Of a stretch of 64,000 nt of DNA, positions 21,407-32,560 are shown one piece after another. Position 1 is the first letter of the stretch. Each line of letters starts with the position of its first letter. The notes beneath the pieces were generated by a model. It was not told the DNA's origin. It searched no databases and saw only the letters and a program-made list of their open reading frames with translations. Origin of the DNA: Brachionus manjavacas. Its lineage: Eukaryota; Rotifera; Eurotatoria; Ploima; Brachionidae. The DNA lies in NCBI GenBank assembly GCA_019054805.1, contig JAHQIY010000017.1, positions 2,012,932-2,076,931 on the forward strand. Reading direction: 5' to 3'. The translations under genes were made by a program, and so were the position numbers.

Positions 21407-24365
21407 TTATTTGGTAACTTTTAATTCAGTAACAACAGTGTTTTTGAGACCAACATGTGCTCGATACCTGGCTAGGTCGACTCGTGTCACAATTCCAACA
21501 ACATTGTTTCTCTTGTCTACAATAATTAGGTGTCTAAGGCCAAGACCACGAAAAAGTCTAAAAACCCTTGGCAAATTTGAGTCCTCTGTGAGAGAATACG
21601 GCGCTAAATTCATATAAGGTCTGAGATCTAGCTCATAATTCTTATAACAATCGTCGATATGAATGTTTTTAATATCTATATACCTTGGATAATATTCGCG
21701 AAAATCTTTAGGCTTTAGCAATAGATCATTATTTAAATAACAATTTTTCTTTAATAAAGTAATCAATTGATGCCTTAAAATAAGTCCTTTTAAAAGACCA
21801 AAATGTGTGGAATCAGACGCTTGACATTCATCAACAATAGGATAACCATTATGTTGTGTTTTGTTCAAAACATGTAAGATGTGTCCAACTGTTTCTTTTT
21901 CTTTTAAAACCACTACTGGATGACTCATTACATCTTGAATATTTAGCTTTTCGGTAGTTGCCGGGGGTCTGAAAAAAAAAAATTGAAATTAGAATCAAAA
22001 TTTGTCTTGACTTACTCCCAATCCAGAAGAGGGATTCCGCTTAGACTTATGTGCATGTCAAAAATACCTTCATTGAACAAATCACCGGTAAGTTTGGCTG
22101 CCAGGACAGAGAACATAATTGGAAGACCCAGAGAAATATCACCTGTTGCTTCGGTCAATATAACAGTCAAACTAAGAGTCATCCTTAGCAATCCAGCTAA
22201 TGTGGACGCAGCGCCAATCAGAGCATATTTGCCGGGATCTACATGCAAACTTGTGAAGAAATAAGACATTCCAAGTCCCACTAGACGTCCCCAAGCGGCT
22301 CCTGTTAGAAGACTTGGTATAAATAGACCGCCTGGAATAGCCAGGCCATAGGTCCATACAGCTAGAAAAAAATAGGCTATGCAAAATGTTCCCAAAGTAA
22401 TAGGGTTAAATGATCCGAGCGGATTATGAAATAGTGATCTTAAACTATTCTCAGGTGTTTGAAAAAAAAGACCGGACATGGCATTGTATTGACCATCATC
22501 ACAAAATAATTGCACTGGATATTTTGACACTAGGTCACGACCTATCGGCTGGCAATCTTTGTTTACAAAAAAACTAAGCAAAAATCCGATAACTGCCGAT
22601 GTGGACGCAACCAAGAGACACTCAAGTATATTGAGTAGTTTATTTTCGACATACCGGTTACGAAATTTGGTCAGTTTAATATTTAAATAATTGAATAAGG
22701 CGCCTACTAGGCCTCCAAATGAGCCCATGAGGATAAAAATTGGAAGTTCAAACCAAGAATAGTTGGTGTTTTGAAATCTGCCAAAGTTTAGTAAACCAGG
22801 ATTTGACAAGTCTCCAAAATTTCCTTTAATTAGACTCAAAAATATATTCAATGTAAATGTGCTCACCATTGACCCAAAAAACTTAAAAATTTTTTGAATA
22901 GATTTTTTGATTTTCTTCTGGAATTAATAAATGGTTATTTACAATGCGCCAAGTCAAGCTTTGATTCCAAAACGAAGCTCCTTCTTCCAAACTAAACAAA
23001 ACTCCACCAACTGGTGCACCAAAAGCTGCAGCGACTCCTGCCGCTGCTCCGCCTGAAACAAAATCTCTTTTTTCCGTATCGGATCGATAATATTTAAAAA
23101 TCTTAATAAAATTTAGTAATTGGAAATTTTTTTGAGGTGCTTATCAATTTTGTTCACTTTCAAATTATATTTATATTTATTTTTTACATTGAATTTTTCT
23201 AGTATTAATAATATGAGAATTAAATAAATAATTTTTTAGAGTAAAAGAGATTTTTGATCAGAAAAAATTGTAAAAAATTTTACCTGTAAGGTAATTTAAA
23301 AGATCAGATATTAACAAAATTGAATAGACTATTTTATATTTTAAAATTACATTCAAATCAAAGCCGAGCGACGAAGAAGCTCCTTGTGATATTCCGGCAG
23401 CGATTATAGCTCCACTATGAATCATGGGACCCTCTTTACCACAAGCAAGACCACCCAAAACTGCAGCGGCAATTCCAAGTACTTTGGAAATCAAAGTCTT
23501 AATGCGAATTACTTTGGGAATTTTGACTCCATTTAGATAACATTTAACTGTTGGTATTCCACTTCCTCTGGATGCTGGCTAAAAAAAATATAACTAAAAT
23601 AAAAAAGATGTATAGGTCAATTTCCAATTACAGCTAAATAAACCACTAAAAGAACAGACATAAGACTAAATCCAATATTTGAGCCGATCCATAGAACTAG
23701 TGGCTTCCACAAACATCCTTCCGGTGTACATTCTGTAATGCTTTTGGCAATAAGTGAATACTTGATTTTTGAAAAAATTTCCACTAAATAATCGATGGTC
23801 ACACCAATTAGTCCAGTACATATACCAACTAGAAACATAACAATCCATCTAGATAAATTTTTAACAAAAATACTCTAAATTCTGCAAATTAAAAGGAATA
23901 TTATAGAAATAAAAATTTTAATTTTACATTGGCAGATTTTGGCTCCTTGTTCATATCTATCATGTTATAAATTTTGTCATAATCCAAGCTCTGATTAAAA
24001 TTCTAATTAGAACTTTTGCTTATAAATATTAAACATATTTACTTCATAATTGTTTGACAAGAATTCGTGGTCATTCTGCTTCATGGCTTCAAGATAGCAT
24101 GCTGAATTTTCAAAAAGGTTTTGAATAATAAATTCTCCCGAACTGTCAGCATTTATGGAAGAATAGGTTAGCTTTTAAAAATTTTGAATTTTATTCAATA
24201 CCAGAGAAAACCATGCTAATCTCAGCCGAAGGTGGCTTGAAAAGCGTCGCAAAAAAATATAATTACATTTTTATTATTTTGTAGCAGATTTGTATCCTCA
24301 TCCTCGTCTAAACATTCGTTATCAAAAAAAACTACTTTTTTCACTTTTAATTCTTTATCCGACAT
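21407..24365 (-). CDS. CLCN7: ClC-7-like lysosomal Cl-/H+ exchanger, eight exons, 782 aa
   Basis: The family exchanges chloride for protons in late endosomes and lysosomes. Exons (minus): 24365-24267, 24171-24043, 23990-23928, 23874-23632, 23578-23351, 23101-22943, 22881-22016, 21968-21407. They join in frame to 782 residues (human ClC-7 about 805). Seen in order: a cytoplasmic N-terminus with ESLDYD across an exon junction (76-81), as in ClC-7; selectivity motif GSGIP (183-187); GKEGP with gating glutamate E227; [10 protein letters not shown] with the proton glutamate at E294, the same 67-residue spacing as in the human protein; [21 protein letters not shown]; and two C-terminal CBS domains (roughly 605-690 and 715-775), the second with [21 protein letters not shown]. 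Both glutamates point to an exchanger, not a channel. Introns are 95, 52, 53, 53, 249, 61 and 47 bp. ClC-6 is the alternative, but ESLDYD and the CBS sequence favour ClC-7. It is head-to-head with PPIL4. Confidence 0.92.
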
Positions 24366-24577
24366 TTTTACTTATCCATTTGAATTAATAAAATTAAAAA
24401 AAAAAAGATTTTATTTTTTGGCAAAAAATTGATCATATGACTATTTTTTTCAATACTTTAAAAGATGTTGCAAAATTTTAAAAACATTTTCATTAAATTT
24501 CAGACTAGACTGAAATCTTAGCATATATTAATAAAAAATAATTTAATTTAAAATAATTTTTGTGTTTTTTTCCTCAA
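24366..24577. promoter_or_regulatory. Shared promoter region between divergent ClC-7-like gene and PPIL4
   Basis: Only 212 bp separate the two start codons, which point away from each other, so both 5' UTRs and both core promoters must fit here. The sequence is AT-rich with TTTATTTTTTGGC and a TTAAAATTT-type centre; no unambiguous TATA or Initiator can be chosen. A bidirectional promoter is inferred from geometry only. Confidence 0.5.
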
Positions 24578-26115
24578 ATGTCAGTAGTGATTGAAACATC
24601 CATTGGTGACTTGGTGATCGATTTATACGTAGACGAACGTCCAACATGTATTCTTTTATTATTTTCTTCTAATAATTAATTAGTTAATTTTTTTAATAAA
24701 AGGTTGCAAAAATTTCCTAAAACTTTGTAAGATAAAATTTTACAATTTTTGTCTTTTCCATAATATACAGGTAATTTTAAAAAATAAATTTTTTGTTGAA
24801 TTTGGCTAAAATTATCCAAGGAAAACTACATAGCCCAAACAGGAGATCCTACCGGGACAGGTAGAGGTGGAGAGTCAATTTTTAGGTAAGTAGAAGATCA
24901 ATTGCTTTCGAATGAATTTTAATGCAATTTTTTGAAAGTTTTGTGTATGGGGACCAAGCTAAGTACTTCGAGATGGAGCATTTTCCTCTAATAAAGCACA
25001 GAAAGATGGGTACAGTGTCAATGATAAACAATGGAAGTGATTTTCACGGTTCCCAATTTTTAATAACTCTGGCTGATAGCATTGATTATTTGGATGGCAA
25101 GCATACAGTTTTTGGCGAAGTGGCCAAAGGGTTTGAAGTACTTCAAAGGCTTAATGAGTGGATATGTGATAAAGAAGGACGGCCCTATCAGGACATTAGG
25201 ATTATGCATACAGTCATTTTGGATGACCCGTTTGAAGACTTTGCGGTTCTTAGTCCCGAAAATGGTCGGGCCTCTCCTGAACCAACAGAAGATCGCATCC
25301 AAAGCGATCGGATACGAATTGACGAAGAAGTTGACCAGCTTGAGGGAATGAGTCCGGAAGAAATTGAAAAATTCATGAAGCAAAGAGAGGCTAAAACCAG
25401 AGCTCAATTGCTTGAAATTATTGGGGATATTCCCGATGCGGACATAAAACCACCTGAAAACGTGCTTTTTGTGTGCAAATTGAATCCGGTGACTACAGAT
25501 GAGGATCTGGAGCTTATTTTTTCTAGATTTGGCAAAATAAATTCATGTGAAGTGATTAGAGACAAGAAAACAGGCGATTCTCTATGCTATGCTTTCATAG
25601 AGTTTGATCGTCAAGAAGACTGTGAAAATGCCTACTTTAAAATGGACAATGTTTTGATTGACGATCGTCGCATACACGTCGACTTCAGTCAATCGGTTGC
25701 CAAAGTAAAGTGGAAAGGCAAAGGAACTGGAACTGGCTATTTTGAGGATAATAGAAGTTTTAGAGATGAGATTAAAAGAGAAGAGAGCAAACAAAAATTT
25801 AAATTCACAGATAAATCTCGACGTGGTCACGGGTACAAGTTGATTTTTGATGAAGAAAATCGAGATATTGAAAAATATGAACCAGATACAGAACGCGCTT
25901 ATAGATACCGTGGACATGAATCTTCAAATGCAAGACATGATGATAGAAAGAGAGATAGACGAGAAAAGAGCAGAGATAGAAATCGTAGTAGAGATAGAAA
26001 CAGGGAAAAAGAATCAAGAGGAGATAAATATTACAGAGATTCGCATAAATATCGGCAGAGCGATCGTCGAAGAAGTAGAGATCGTGATGAAAAAAAGTAT
26101 TATCGGAGAAAATAG
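24578..26115 (+). CDS. PPIL4: Peptidyl-prolyl isomerase-like 4 (cyclophilin + RRM + RS-like tail), four exons, 459 aa
   Basis: A nuclear cyclophilin associated with pre-mRNA splicing complexes. Exons: 24578-24647, 24703-24770, 24821-24885, 24939-26115, joining in frame to 459 residues (human 492). Residues 1-165 form the cyclophilin domain, with QTGDPTGTGRGGESIF, MINNGSDFHGSQFLIT and YLDGKHTVFGEV. The position of the catalytic arginine of cyclophilin A is asparagine (FHNIQ), as in human PPIL4, so isomerase activity may be weak. A linker with DDPFEDF and PDADIKPPENV leads into an RRM (about 241-319) with RNP2 LFVCKL and RNP1 LCYAFIEF, then DFSQSVAKVKWKGKG, a signature of this family. The C-terminus (about 385-459) is rich in Arg, Asp, Ser and Lys. 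Introns are 55, 50 and 53 bp. A start at the long open frame alone (24922) would lose half the cyclophilin fold, so the spliced model is preferred. Confidence 0.94.
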
Positions 26116-26154
26116 TTCAATTTTTGTCTCATTTAGTATCTCAAAAATTTTGTA

Positions 26155-26160
26155 AATAAA
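26155..26160 (+). terminator. Poly(A) signal AATAAA for PPIL4
   Basis: AATAAA 39 bp after the PPIL4 stop. A retroelement tail (26187-26240) lies just beyond. Confidence 0.6.
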
Positions 26161-26186
26161 ATTTAAAAAATTAAAAAGTTTTGGAA

Positions 26187-26240
26187 TTTATTTATTTATT
26201 TATTTGTAAATCTGTACCGAGCTAATGCTCTTTCAGAATA
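26187..26240 (-). repeat. LINE 3' tail copy (AAATA)n + CTCGGTACAG motif
   Basis: On the plus strand: ATTTATTTATTTATTTATTT, then GTAAATCTGTACCGAGCTAA and TGCTCTTTCAGAAT. Read on the minus strand it is the 3' end of a retroelement with a short simple tail. The same terminal block ends the LINE in the YARS2 intron (14745-14792), which identifies its source. Confidence 0.7.
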
Positions 26241-26599
26241 AAAACATATAAATTAAACAATAAAAAAATAAAAATAAACAAAATTAAAAAATAAGTTAAA
26301 TAAAATAAAATGAAAAAGATAAATAAAAAAAATAATTTGGAAGACAACTTGATGTTTCAGATGGTATCCATTAAAGACAGAACCGGATGTGAAAATTTAA
26401 AAGGACAGTTTTTTCGAATTTTTTTTATTTTTTTCATTATTTATTGTTGATTCAAAGTCACATTGACAAGATTTAAATTTGACAAAAAAGAAAATAAAAA
26501 AAATAAAAATTCAGTATGGTTTAAAAAGATTATAAAATATCACATTTGAATAAATATACAAAGATTATACACGAGCAAATTCTACTTTGAGAAAATCAG

Positions 26600-26791
26600 T
26601 TAGTAATTTGTGCCAATAAAAGATATTAATCTCTTCATTGACTCTATGATAAATTTAATTGAATCCACTAAGCCAGTATTTAAGCATTTAAAGCTGAATT
26701 CAATCAGAACTTTTACCACTTTTGGCTGATAGCCAAGGCAATTGATATACAATCGCTTCTCAATTGAGCGCAAAATGATGTATTTTTCTTG
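26600..26791 (-). other. Unrecognised 63-codon open frame, possible orphan exon or decayed element
   Basis: On the minus strand an open frame begins right after an acceptor-like ATCTTCAG and runs 63 codons to TAA. It reads EKYIILRSIEKRLYINCLGY, then QPKVVKVLIEFSFKCLNTGL and a further VDSIKFIIESMKRLISFIG. Composition is balanced and amphipathic, unlike the low-complexity chance frames nearby, and local GC is higher. I do not recognise a family. It could be an exon of an unannotated gene or a fragment of a transposon protein. Confidence 0.3.
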
Positions 26792-27360
26792 CTGAAGATC
26801 TCATTCACTCTTATGTAAAGAATAGTTTAGCTAGTTAAACAACAAGGATCCCTAGTCAGTTTTTCAATGGAAAAAACTTTGGGCTTATTGTAAATTCGAT
26901 AAATAAATATCTTGCTATTTTATAACAAAAAAATTTATCTTCGTTTTCATAATTTCCAATGAAAAAATTGCCTGATTTTAAAAACAAAATTTATTTTTTT
27001 CACCAAAAAAATCTCAAAAAATACCTGAAGAAGAAGAAACTAACATTGACAATACTTTGAAAAATGGAACGAAATGGGTTAGACTGAATGACGGAAATTA
27101 GTCTTAGAAAAATGATAAATTTTAATCACAAAGTAAGACCAATAAGTTTTGCTACAAGTTAAATTTAGTTACACTTAGCATCTGGATCTTGTAAAGTATG
27201 TTGCAAAAATTTAGAAATCACTTTATTTATTGAATAAAAATAAAAACACTAATTTGGAATTTTTTTTTATCAATTTGACATATCACACTCGGCATAAAAA
27301 TATAATTAACTTTTAAATATTTATAATCAAAAAACTTCCTGTAAAAATTAAAAAAATATG

Positions 27361-27410
27361 ATTTATTTATTTATTTGTTTTCTGTAGCGAGCTAGAGCTC
27401 CATCAGAATT
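27361..27410 (-). repeat. LINE 3' tail copy
   Basis: ATTTATTTATTTATTTGTTT, TCTGTAGCGAGCTAGAGCTC and CATCAGAATT: same terminal block and orientation as 26187-26240, followed by a related A-rich stretch. It is a short 5'-truncated copy. Confidence 0.7.
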
Positions 27411-27551
27411 AATTATAAAAAAATAAAGTAAATAAGCTAAAATAAAATGTAAAGAAAGTTAAAAAGACATATATTTAAATAGGGTGTTACATGTGACATA
27501 TCATTACATAGCTGATACTTCAGGAAAAAAAGAGGAAATAGTAAGGTAGCA

Positions 27552-27605
27552 ATTATTATTATTTATTTGTATATCTGTACCAAGCTTAAGCTCCTTCAGA
27601 TTAAA
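27552..27605 (-). repeat. LINE 3' tail copy
   Basis: ATTATTATTATTTATTTGTA, then TATCTGTACCAAGCTTAAGC and TCCTTCAGATT: a further copy of the block, about 190 bp from the previous one and in the same orientation. Little or no body remains. Confidence 0.65.
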
Positions 27606-27808
27606 TAAAAAAAAGGTTGAGTTGAACAGACAGACTTTAATCAGAAGAATGATTCACTTAATGCGCAATGTTCATTAATCGGTTATTGTAAAAAAAATAT
27701 AATATCATTTATTTAATGTTTATTATTTTTGTTTTTACATAAGAAATTAATGGTAACTTTAATTAGTTAATAACTTAATTAAAAACACATTCGAAAACGA
27801 AAAATATT

Positions 27809-27814
27809 TTTATT
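27809..27814 (-). terminator. Poly(A) signal AATAAA for the tetraspanin gene
   Basis: On the minus strand AATAAA lies 57 bp past the tetraspanin stop. Confidence 0.5.
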
Positions 27815-27871
27815 AGTTTAAATATTGATAAAAATTTGACTTGTGAGTTTCTTTTGTCATTTTTTTAATTT

Positions 27872-28619
27872 TTAGACTTCAGTTTTGAGTTTTCTGCAAA
27901 ATATAGCTGTAATTATAATAGAAATAACGTTAAAAATACCAAAAATAATCTATAAAAAAATAAATAATAAAAACATTTAAATTTTATGTTAAATTTACCA
28001 ACGAAACGCCTATAACTTCAATAAAGTGTCCAACATATAAAGTTATAGGTTCCCTGCAAGCCAGATCAAATAAATCAGTCAAATCATTTTGATCACAAAC
28101 TTCTGGATTTTTACAACAGCTTATAGGAACAATTATAGTTTTCTCTGATACAATGTAGTCATTTATACCATTCCAGCCACAACATTTAAAATATTGCTGC
28201 AAATGATCTCTTTTGGCTTCGTTGCTGGAATTTACAGAAAAATCACTTTGATATAAGTTGTTGAGTGATCTTATGTACTTGGTATTGTTACGAGCCGATA
28301 GAGCAACAGCACCTATTATTATTTGAACTAAAAATAAAATAGACATACTTCCAGCATAAGCCACAAGAAATTTATATTTTTCTTTAACTCCGGCATAAAT
28401 GCCTGCAACTCCGAGTATGATAAATAAAATACCAATGATTATGCTTAAAATAGATCCTGCAGGAATAGAGTAACCAGCAATGGTATCGTTTAGTCTGGTA
28501 GCATTTATTTGACTTTGAATTGATGAAGCTATAGCTAGCAATACAAGACCACTTAGAATTATAATCACGTCCGAAACAATAACTGAATATTTTAGAAATT
28601 TTTTAACATTAAACGGCAT
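27872..28619 (-). CDS. Tetraspanin, two exons, 232 aa
   Basis: A four-pass membrane organiser of the tetraspanin family. Exons (minus): 28619-27999 and 27949-27872, with a 49 bp intron (GTAAAT...TATAG). Reading through the intron would lose TM4; splicing restores SLIIFGIFNVISIIITAIF and a short KLKTEV tail. TM1 is about 11-33, TM2 about 54-77, TM3 about 85-107, TM4 about 204-224. The large extracellular loop (108-201) has the family-defining CCG (146-148) and PISCC (165-169), plus C175 and C188: six cysteines, for three disulphides. Sequons in the loop are NNT (111-113) and NSS (130-132); NAT lies in the small loop. A Lys-rich cytoplasmic turn (GVKEKYK) links TM2 and TM3. The subfamily cannot be fixed from sequence alone (CD63/CD9/CD53-like groups are possible). 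Its 5' end lies about 660 bp from the satellite array. Confidence 0.92.
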
Positions 28620-29277
28620 TTTTACTCAAAAATTTTTTTAATTTTATTACTTTTTTTAAATGAATATTAAAAAAATAGATATTTTAATCTTAAATTTTAA
28701 AGTCTTCTAAATTTGTTTCCTAAAATATTTAAGTAACCAAAATTCCATTTATATTAGTCATTCTTAAAGCCAGGGTTCTAGTTTAAGCTAATTTTAGAAT
28801 ATGAAAGCAAATTAATTTTAGAGATTTTTAATAATTATTTTTTTAGGCTACATATTTATTTAGTCAAGCTGAATTAGAGGAAATTATGTCTATTTAAAAA
28901 AATTTTTCATGGAAAATCTTCAACGCAATAACCTTAATAAATGGGATAAATTCAAAATTTTAAATTAACACGTAAAAGGTTAATTTTTTCGTGTGTGAAT
29001 AAAGAATAGCTAAACATCGATCAAAAGTCAAAAAAATAAAAGCCACATACTTATTAATTAATAATCTTCGGATAAAAAAAGAATAAAAATAAATTAATCA
29101 AAAAATTTAAAAATACAAGTTATTAAAATAAAAACTTTAAAAATATAACTTCTATGTTTAAAATGGATCAATAATTTTTGTATAAAAAAAGAAAAATTCT
29201 TAGGAAAAGAGAGAATATTTTGATTCTGGAAGATAATCATATTTAACAATTGAAATTTTGACTGGATAAAACAACAC
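28620..29277. other. Region between the tetraspanin start and the satellite array
   Basis: AT-rich DNA with no open frame of note. It must contain the tetraspanin promoter and 5' UTR, but no clear core element can be chosen. A weak resemblance to the satellite is visible only from about 29278 onward, so the array edge is sharp. Confidence 0.6.
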
Positions 29278-32200
29278 TCAGTGACTTGAAAACTCAGTGA
29301 TTGGCAATCACTTGCAACTTTCGCATGCGAAAAAATTTTCGAATCATTGACCTTTTTCAATAATTCGAAAAATTCATAGCAAAAAACCTATTTGAATAAC
29401 TTAAAAAAATGTGTATTTTGCTCTTTTTCGAAGTCCCCTAATATCTTGTACTTTTAACTTTTTGGACTCCTGCAAAATGTATCATGTAGAACTTTTTGCG
29501 CTCTTGAATTTGAGCTTTTAATCATTATCGTAGCTAAAAAATTGACCATTTTGCAGTGATTTGATAACTCAGTGATTGGTAAAAGCTTTCAAGTTTCGCA
29601 TGCGCAAAACTTTTCAAATGTATAACCTTTTTTTGATCTGTAGAAGCCAAAGTCAAGAAAATTTCAAGATCTTTCTAGTGTTAACTTCGGTTTTCTATTA
29701 TTCGAAAAATTCATTGCAAAAAACCTATTTGAAAAACCTAAAAAAATGGGTTTTTTGCTCTTTCTCGAAGTCGCCTAATATCTTGTACTTTTAACTTTTT
29801 GGACTCTTGTAAATTCTATCATGTAGAATTTTTTGCGTTCTTGAATTTGAGCTATATATCTTTATTGTAGTTAAAAAATTGACCATTTTGCAGTGATTTG
29901 AAACATCAGTGATTGGTAAAAGCTTTCAAGTTTCGCATGCGCATAACTTTTCAAATGTATAACCTTTTTTTGATCTGTAGAAGCCAAATTCAAGAAAATT
30001 TCAAGATCTATCTAGTGTTAACTTCGGTTTTCTATTATTCGAAAAATTCATTGAAAAAAACCTATTTTAGTAACTTTAAAAAATGGGTTTTTTGCTCTTT
30101 TTCGAATTCGCCAAATATCTTGTACTTTTAACTTTTTGGACTCCTGCAAAATGTATCATGTAGAACTTTTTGCGCTCTTGAATTTGAGCTATTAATCATT
30201 ATCTTAGCTAAAAAATTGACCATTTTGCAGTGATTTGAAACATCAGTGATTGGTAAAAGCTTTCAAGTTTCGCATGCGCATAACTTTTCAAATGTATAAC
30301 CTTTTTTTGATCTGTAGAAGCCAAATTCAAGAAAATTTCAAGATCTATCTAGTGTTAGCTTCGGTTTTCTATTATTCGAAATATTCATTGCAAAAAACCT
30401 ATTTGAAAAACTTAAAAAAATGTTTATTTTGCTCTTTTTCGAAGTCCCCTAATATCTTGTACTTTTAACTTTTTGGACTCCTGTAAATTGTATCATGTAG
30501 AACTTTTGGCGTTCTTGGATTTGAGCTATTAATTATTATTGTAGTTAAAAAATTGACCATTTTGCAGTGATTTGAAACATCAGTGATTGGTAAAAGCTTT
30601 CAAGTTTCGCATGCGCATAACTTTTCAAATGTATAACCTTTTTTTGATCTGTAGAAGCCAAATTCAAGAAAATTTCAAGATCTATCTAGTGTTAACTTCG
30701 GTTTTCTATTATTCGAAAAATTCATTGCAAAAAACCTATTTGAAAAACTTAAAAAAATGGGTTTTTTGCTCTTTTTCGAAGTCCCCTAATATCTTGTACT
30801 TTTAACTTTTTGGACTCCTGCAAAATGTATCATGTAGAACTTTTTGCGCTCTTGAATTTGAGCTATTAATCATTATTGTAGTTAAAAAATTGACCATTTT
30901 GCAGTGATTTGAAACATCAGTGATTGGTAAAAGCTTTCAAGTTTCGCATGCGCATAACTTTTCAAATGTATAACCTTTTTTTGATCTGTAGAAGCCAAAT
31001 TCAAGAAAATTTCAAGATCTATCTAGTGTTAACTTCGGTTTTCTATTATTCGAAAAATTCATTGCAAAAAACCTATTTTAATAATTTAAAATAATGTGTA
31101 TTTTGCTCTTTTTCGAAGTCGCGTAATATCTTGTACTTTTAACTTTTTGGACTCCTGTAAATTGTATCATGTAGAACTTTTTGCGTTCTTGGATTTGAGC
31201 TATAAATTATTATCGTAGTTAAAAAATTGACCATTTTGAAGTGATTGGGAAACGCTTTAAAGTTTCGCATGCGCATAACTTTTCAAATGTACGACCTTTT
31301 TATTATCTGTAAAAGCCAAAGTCAATAAAATTTCAAGATCTTTCTAGTGTTAACTTCGGTTTTCTATTATTCGAAATATTCATTGCAAAAAACCTATTTG
31401 AAAAACTTAAAAAAATGTTTATTTTGCTCTTTTTCGAAGTCCCCTAATATCTTGTACTTTTAACTTTTTGGACTCCTGTAAATTGTATCATGTAGAACTT
31501 TTGGCGTTCTTGGATTTGAGCTATAAATTATTATCTTAGTTAAAAAATTGACCATTTTGCAGTGATTGGGAAACGCTTTAAAGTTTCGCATGCGCATAAC
31601 TTTTCAAATGTACGACCTTTTTTTGATCTGTAGAAGCCAAATTCAAGAAAATTTAAAGATCTATCTAGTGTTAACTTCGGTTTTCTATTATTCGAAAAAT
31701 TCATTGCAAAAAACCTATTTGAAAAACTTAAAAAAATGGGTTTTTTGCTCTTTTTCGAAGTCCCCTAATATCTTGTACTTTTAACTTTTTGGACACCTGT
31801 AAATTCTATCTGTAGATCTTTTTGCGTTCTTGGATTTGAGCTATTAATCATTATTGTAGTTAAAAAATTGACCATTTTGCAGTGATTTGAAACATCAGTG
31901 ATTGGTAAAAGCTTTCAAGTTTCGCATGCGCATAACTTTTCAAATGTATAACCTTTTTTTGATCTGTAGAAGCCAAATTCAAGAAAATTTCAAGATCTAT
32001 CTAGTGTTAACTTCGGTTTTCTATTATTCGAAAAATTCATTGCAAAAAACCTATTTGAAAAACTTAAAAAAATGTGTTTTTTGCTCTTTTTCGAAGTCGC
32101 GTAATATCTTGTACTTTTAACTTTTTGGACTCCTGTAAATTGTATCATGTAGAACTTTTTGCGTTCTTGGATTTGAGCTATAAATTATTATCTTAGTTAA

Positions 32201-32560
32201 AAAATTGACCATTTTGCAGTGATTGGGAAACGCTTTCAAGTTTCGCATGCGCATAACTTTTCAAATGTATAACCTTTTTTAGATCTGTAGAAGCCAAAGT
32301 CAAGAAAATTTCAAGATCTTTCTAGTGTTAACTTCGGTTTTCTATTATTCGAAAAATTCAACGCAAAAAACCTATTTGAAAAACTTAAAAAAATGGGTTT
32401 TTTGCTCTTTTTCGAAGTCCCCTAATATCTTGTACTTTTAACTTTTTGGACTCCTGCAAAATGTATCATGTAGAACTTTTTGCGCTCTTGAATTTGAGCT
32501 TTTAATCATTATCGTAGCTAAAAAATTGACCATTTTGCAGTGATTTGAAACATCAGTGAT
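29278..32560 (+). repeat. Diverged left edge of the satellite array with deleted and short monomers
   Basis: The first monomer (29278-29553) lacks about 62 bp between the CGCATGCG motif and ATTCGAAAAATTC and is the most diverged. Three further monomers, with CGCATGCG at 31266, 31588 and 32244, lack the 16 bp TTTGAAACATCAGTGA and give 321-322 bp spacings. They also share GGGAAACGCTTT. Similar short copies were not noticed in the interior. Confidence 0.8.

Larger units (their letters stand above)
26116..27871. other. Intergenic region between PPIL4 and the tetraspanin gene
   Basis: It holds three retroelement 3' tails (annotated), an A-rich body after the first two that shares phrases (AAATAAG-TAAA, AAAATAAAATG), an unrecognised open frame at 26600-26791, and a stretch similar to 18690-18900. 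The last ~70 bp form the tetraspanin 3' UTR. Confidence 0.6.

Noticed and set aside
22172-22384. Minus-strand 70-codon frame inside the ClC gene
   Set aside because: It lies in the wrong frame of the large ClC exon, which carries the real ClC motifs.
23617-23631. ClC exon 4 extending to VIGN before a stop
   Set aside because: The GTAATT at this point is a donor; splicing to CCAGCATCC restores the RGSGIP selectivity motif in frame.
25060-26155. Several plus- and minus-strand frames over PPIL4
   Set aside because: All are shadows of the PPIL4 last exon. They arise from its Arg/Asp/Ser-rich codons and show no independent motif.
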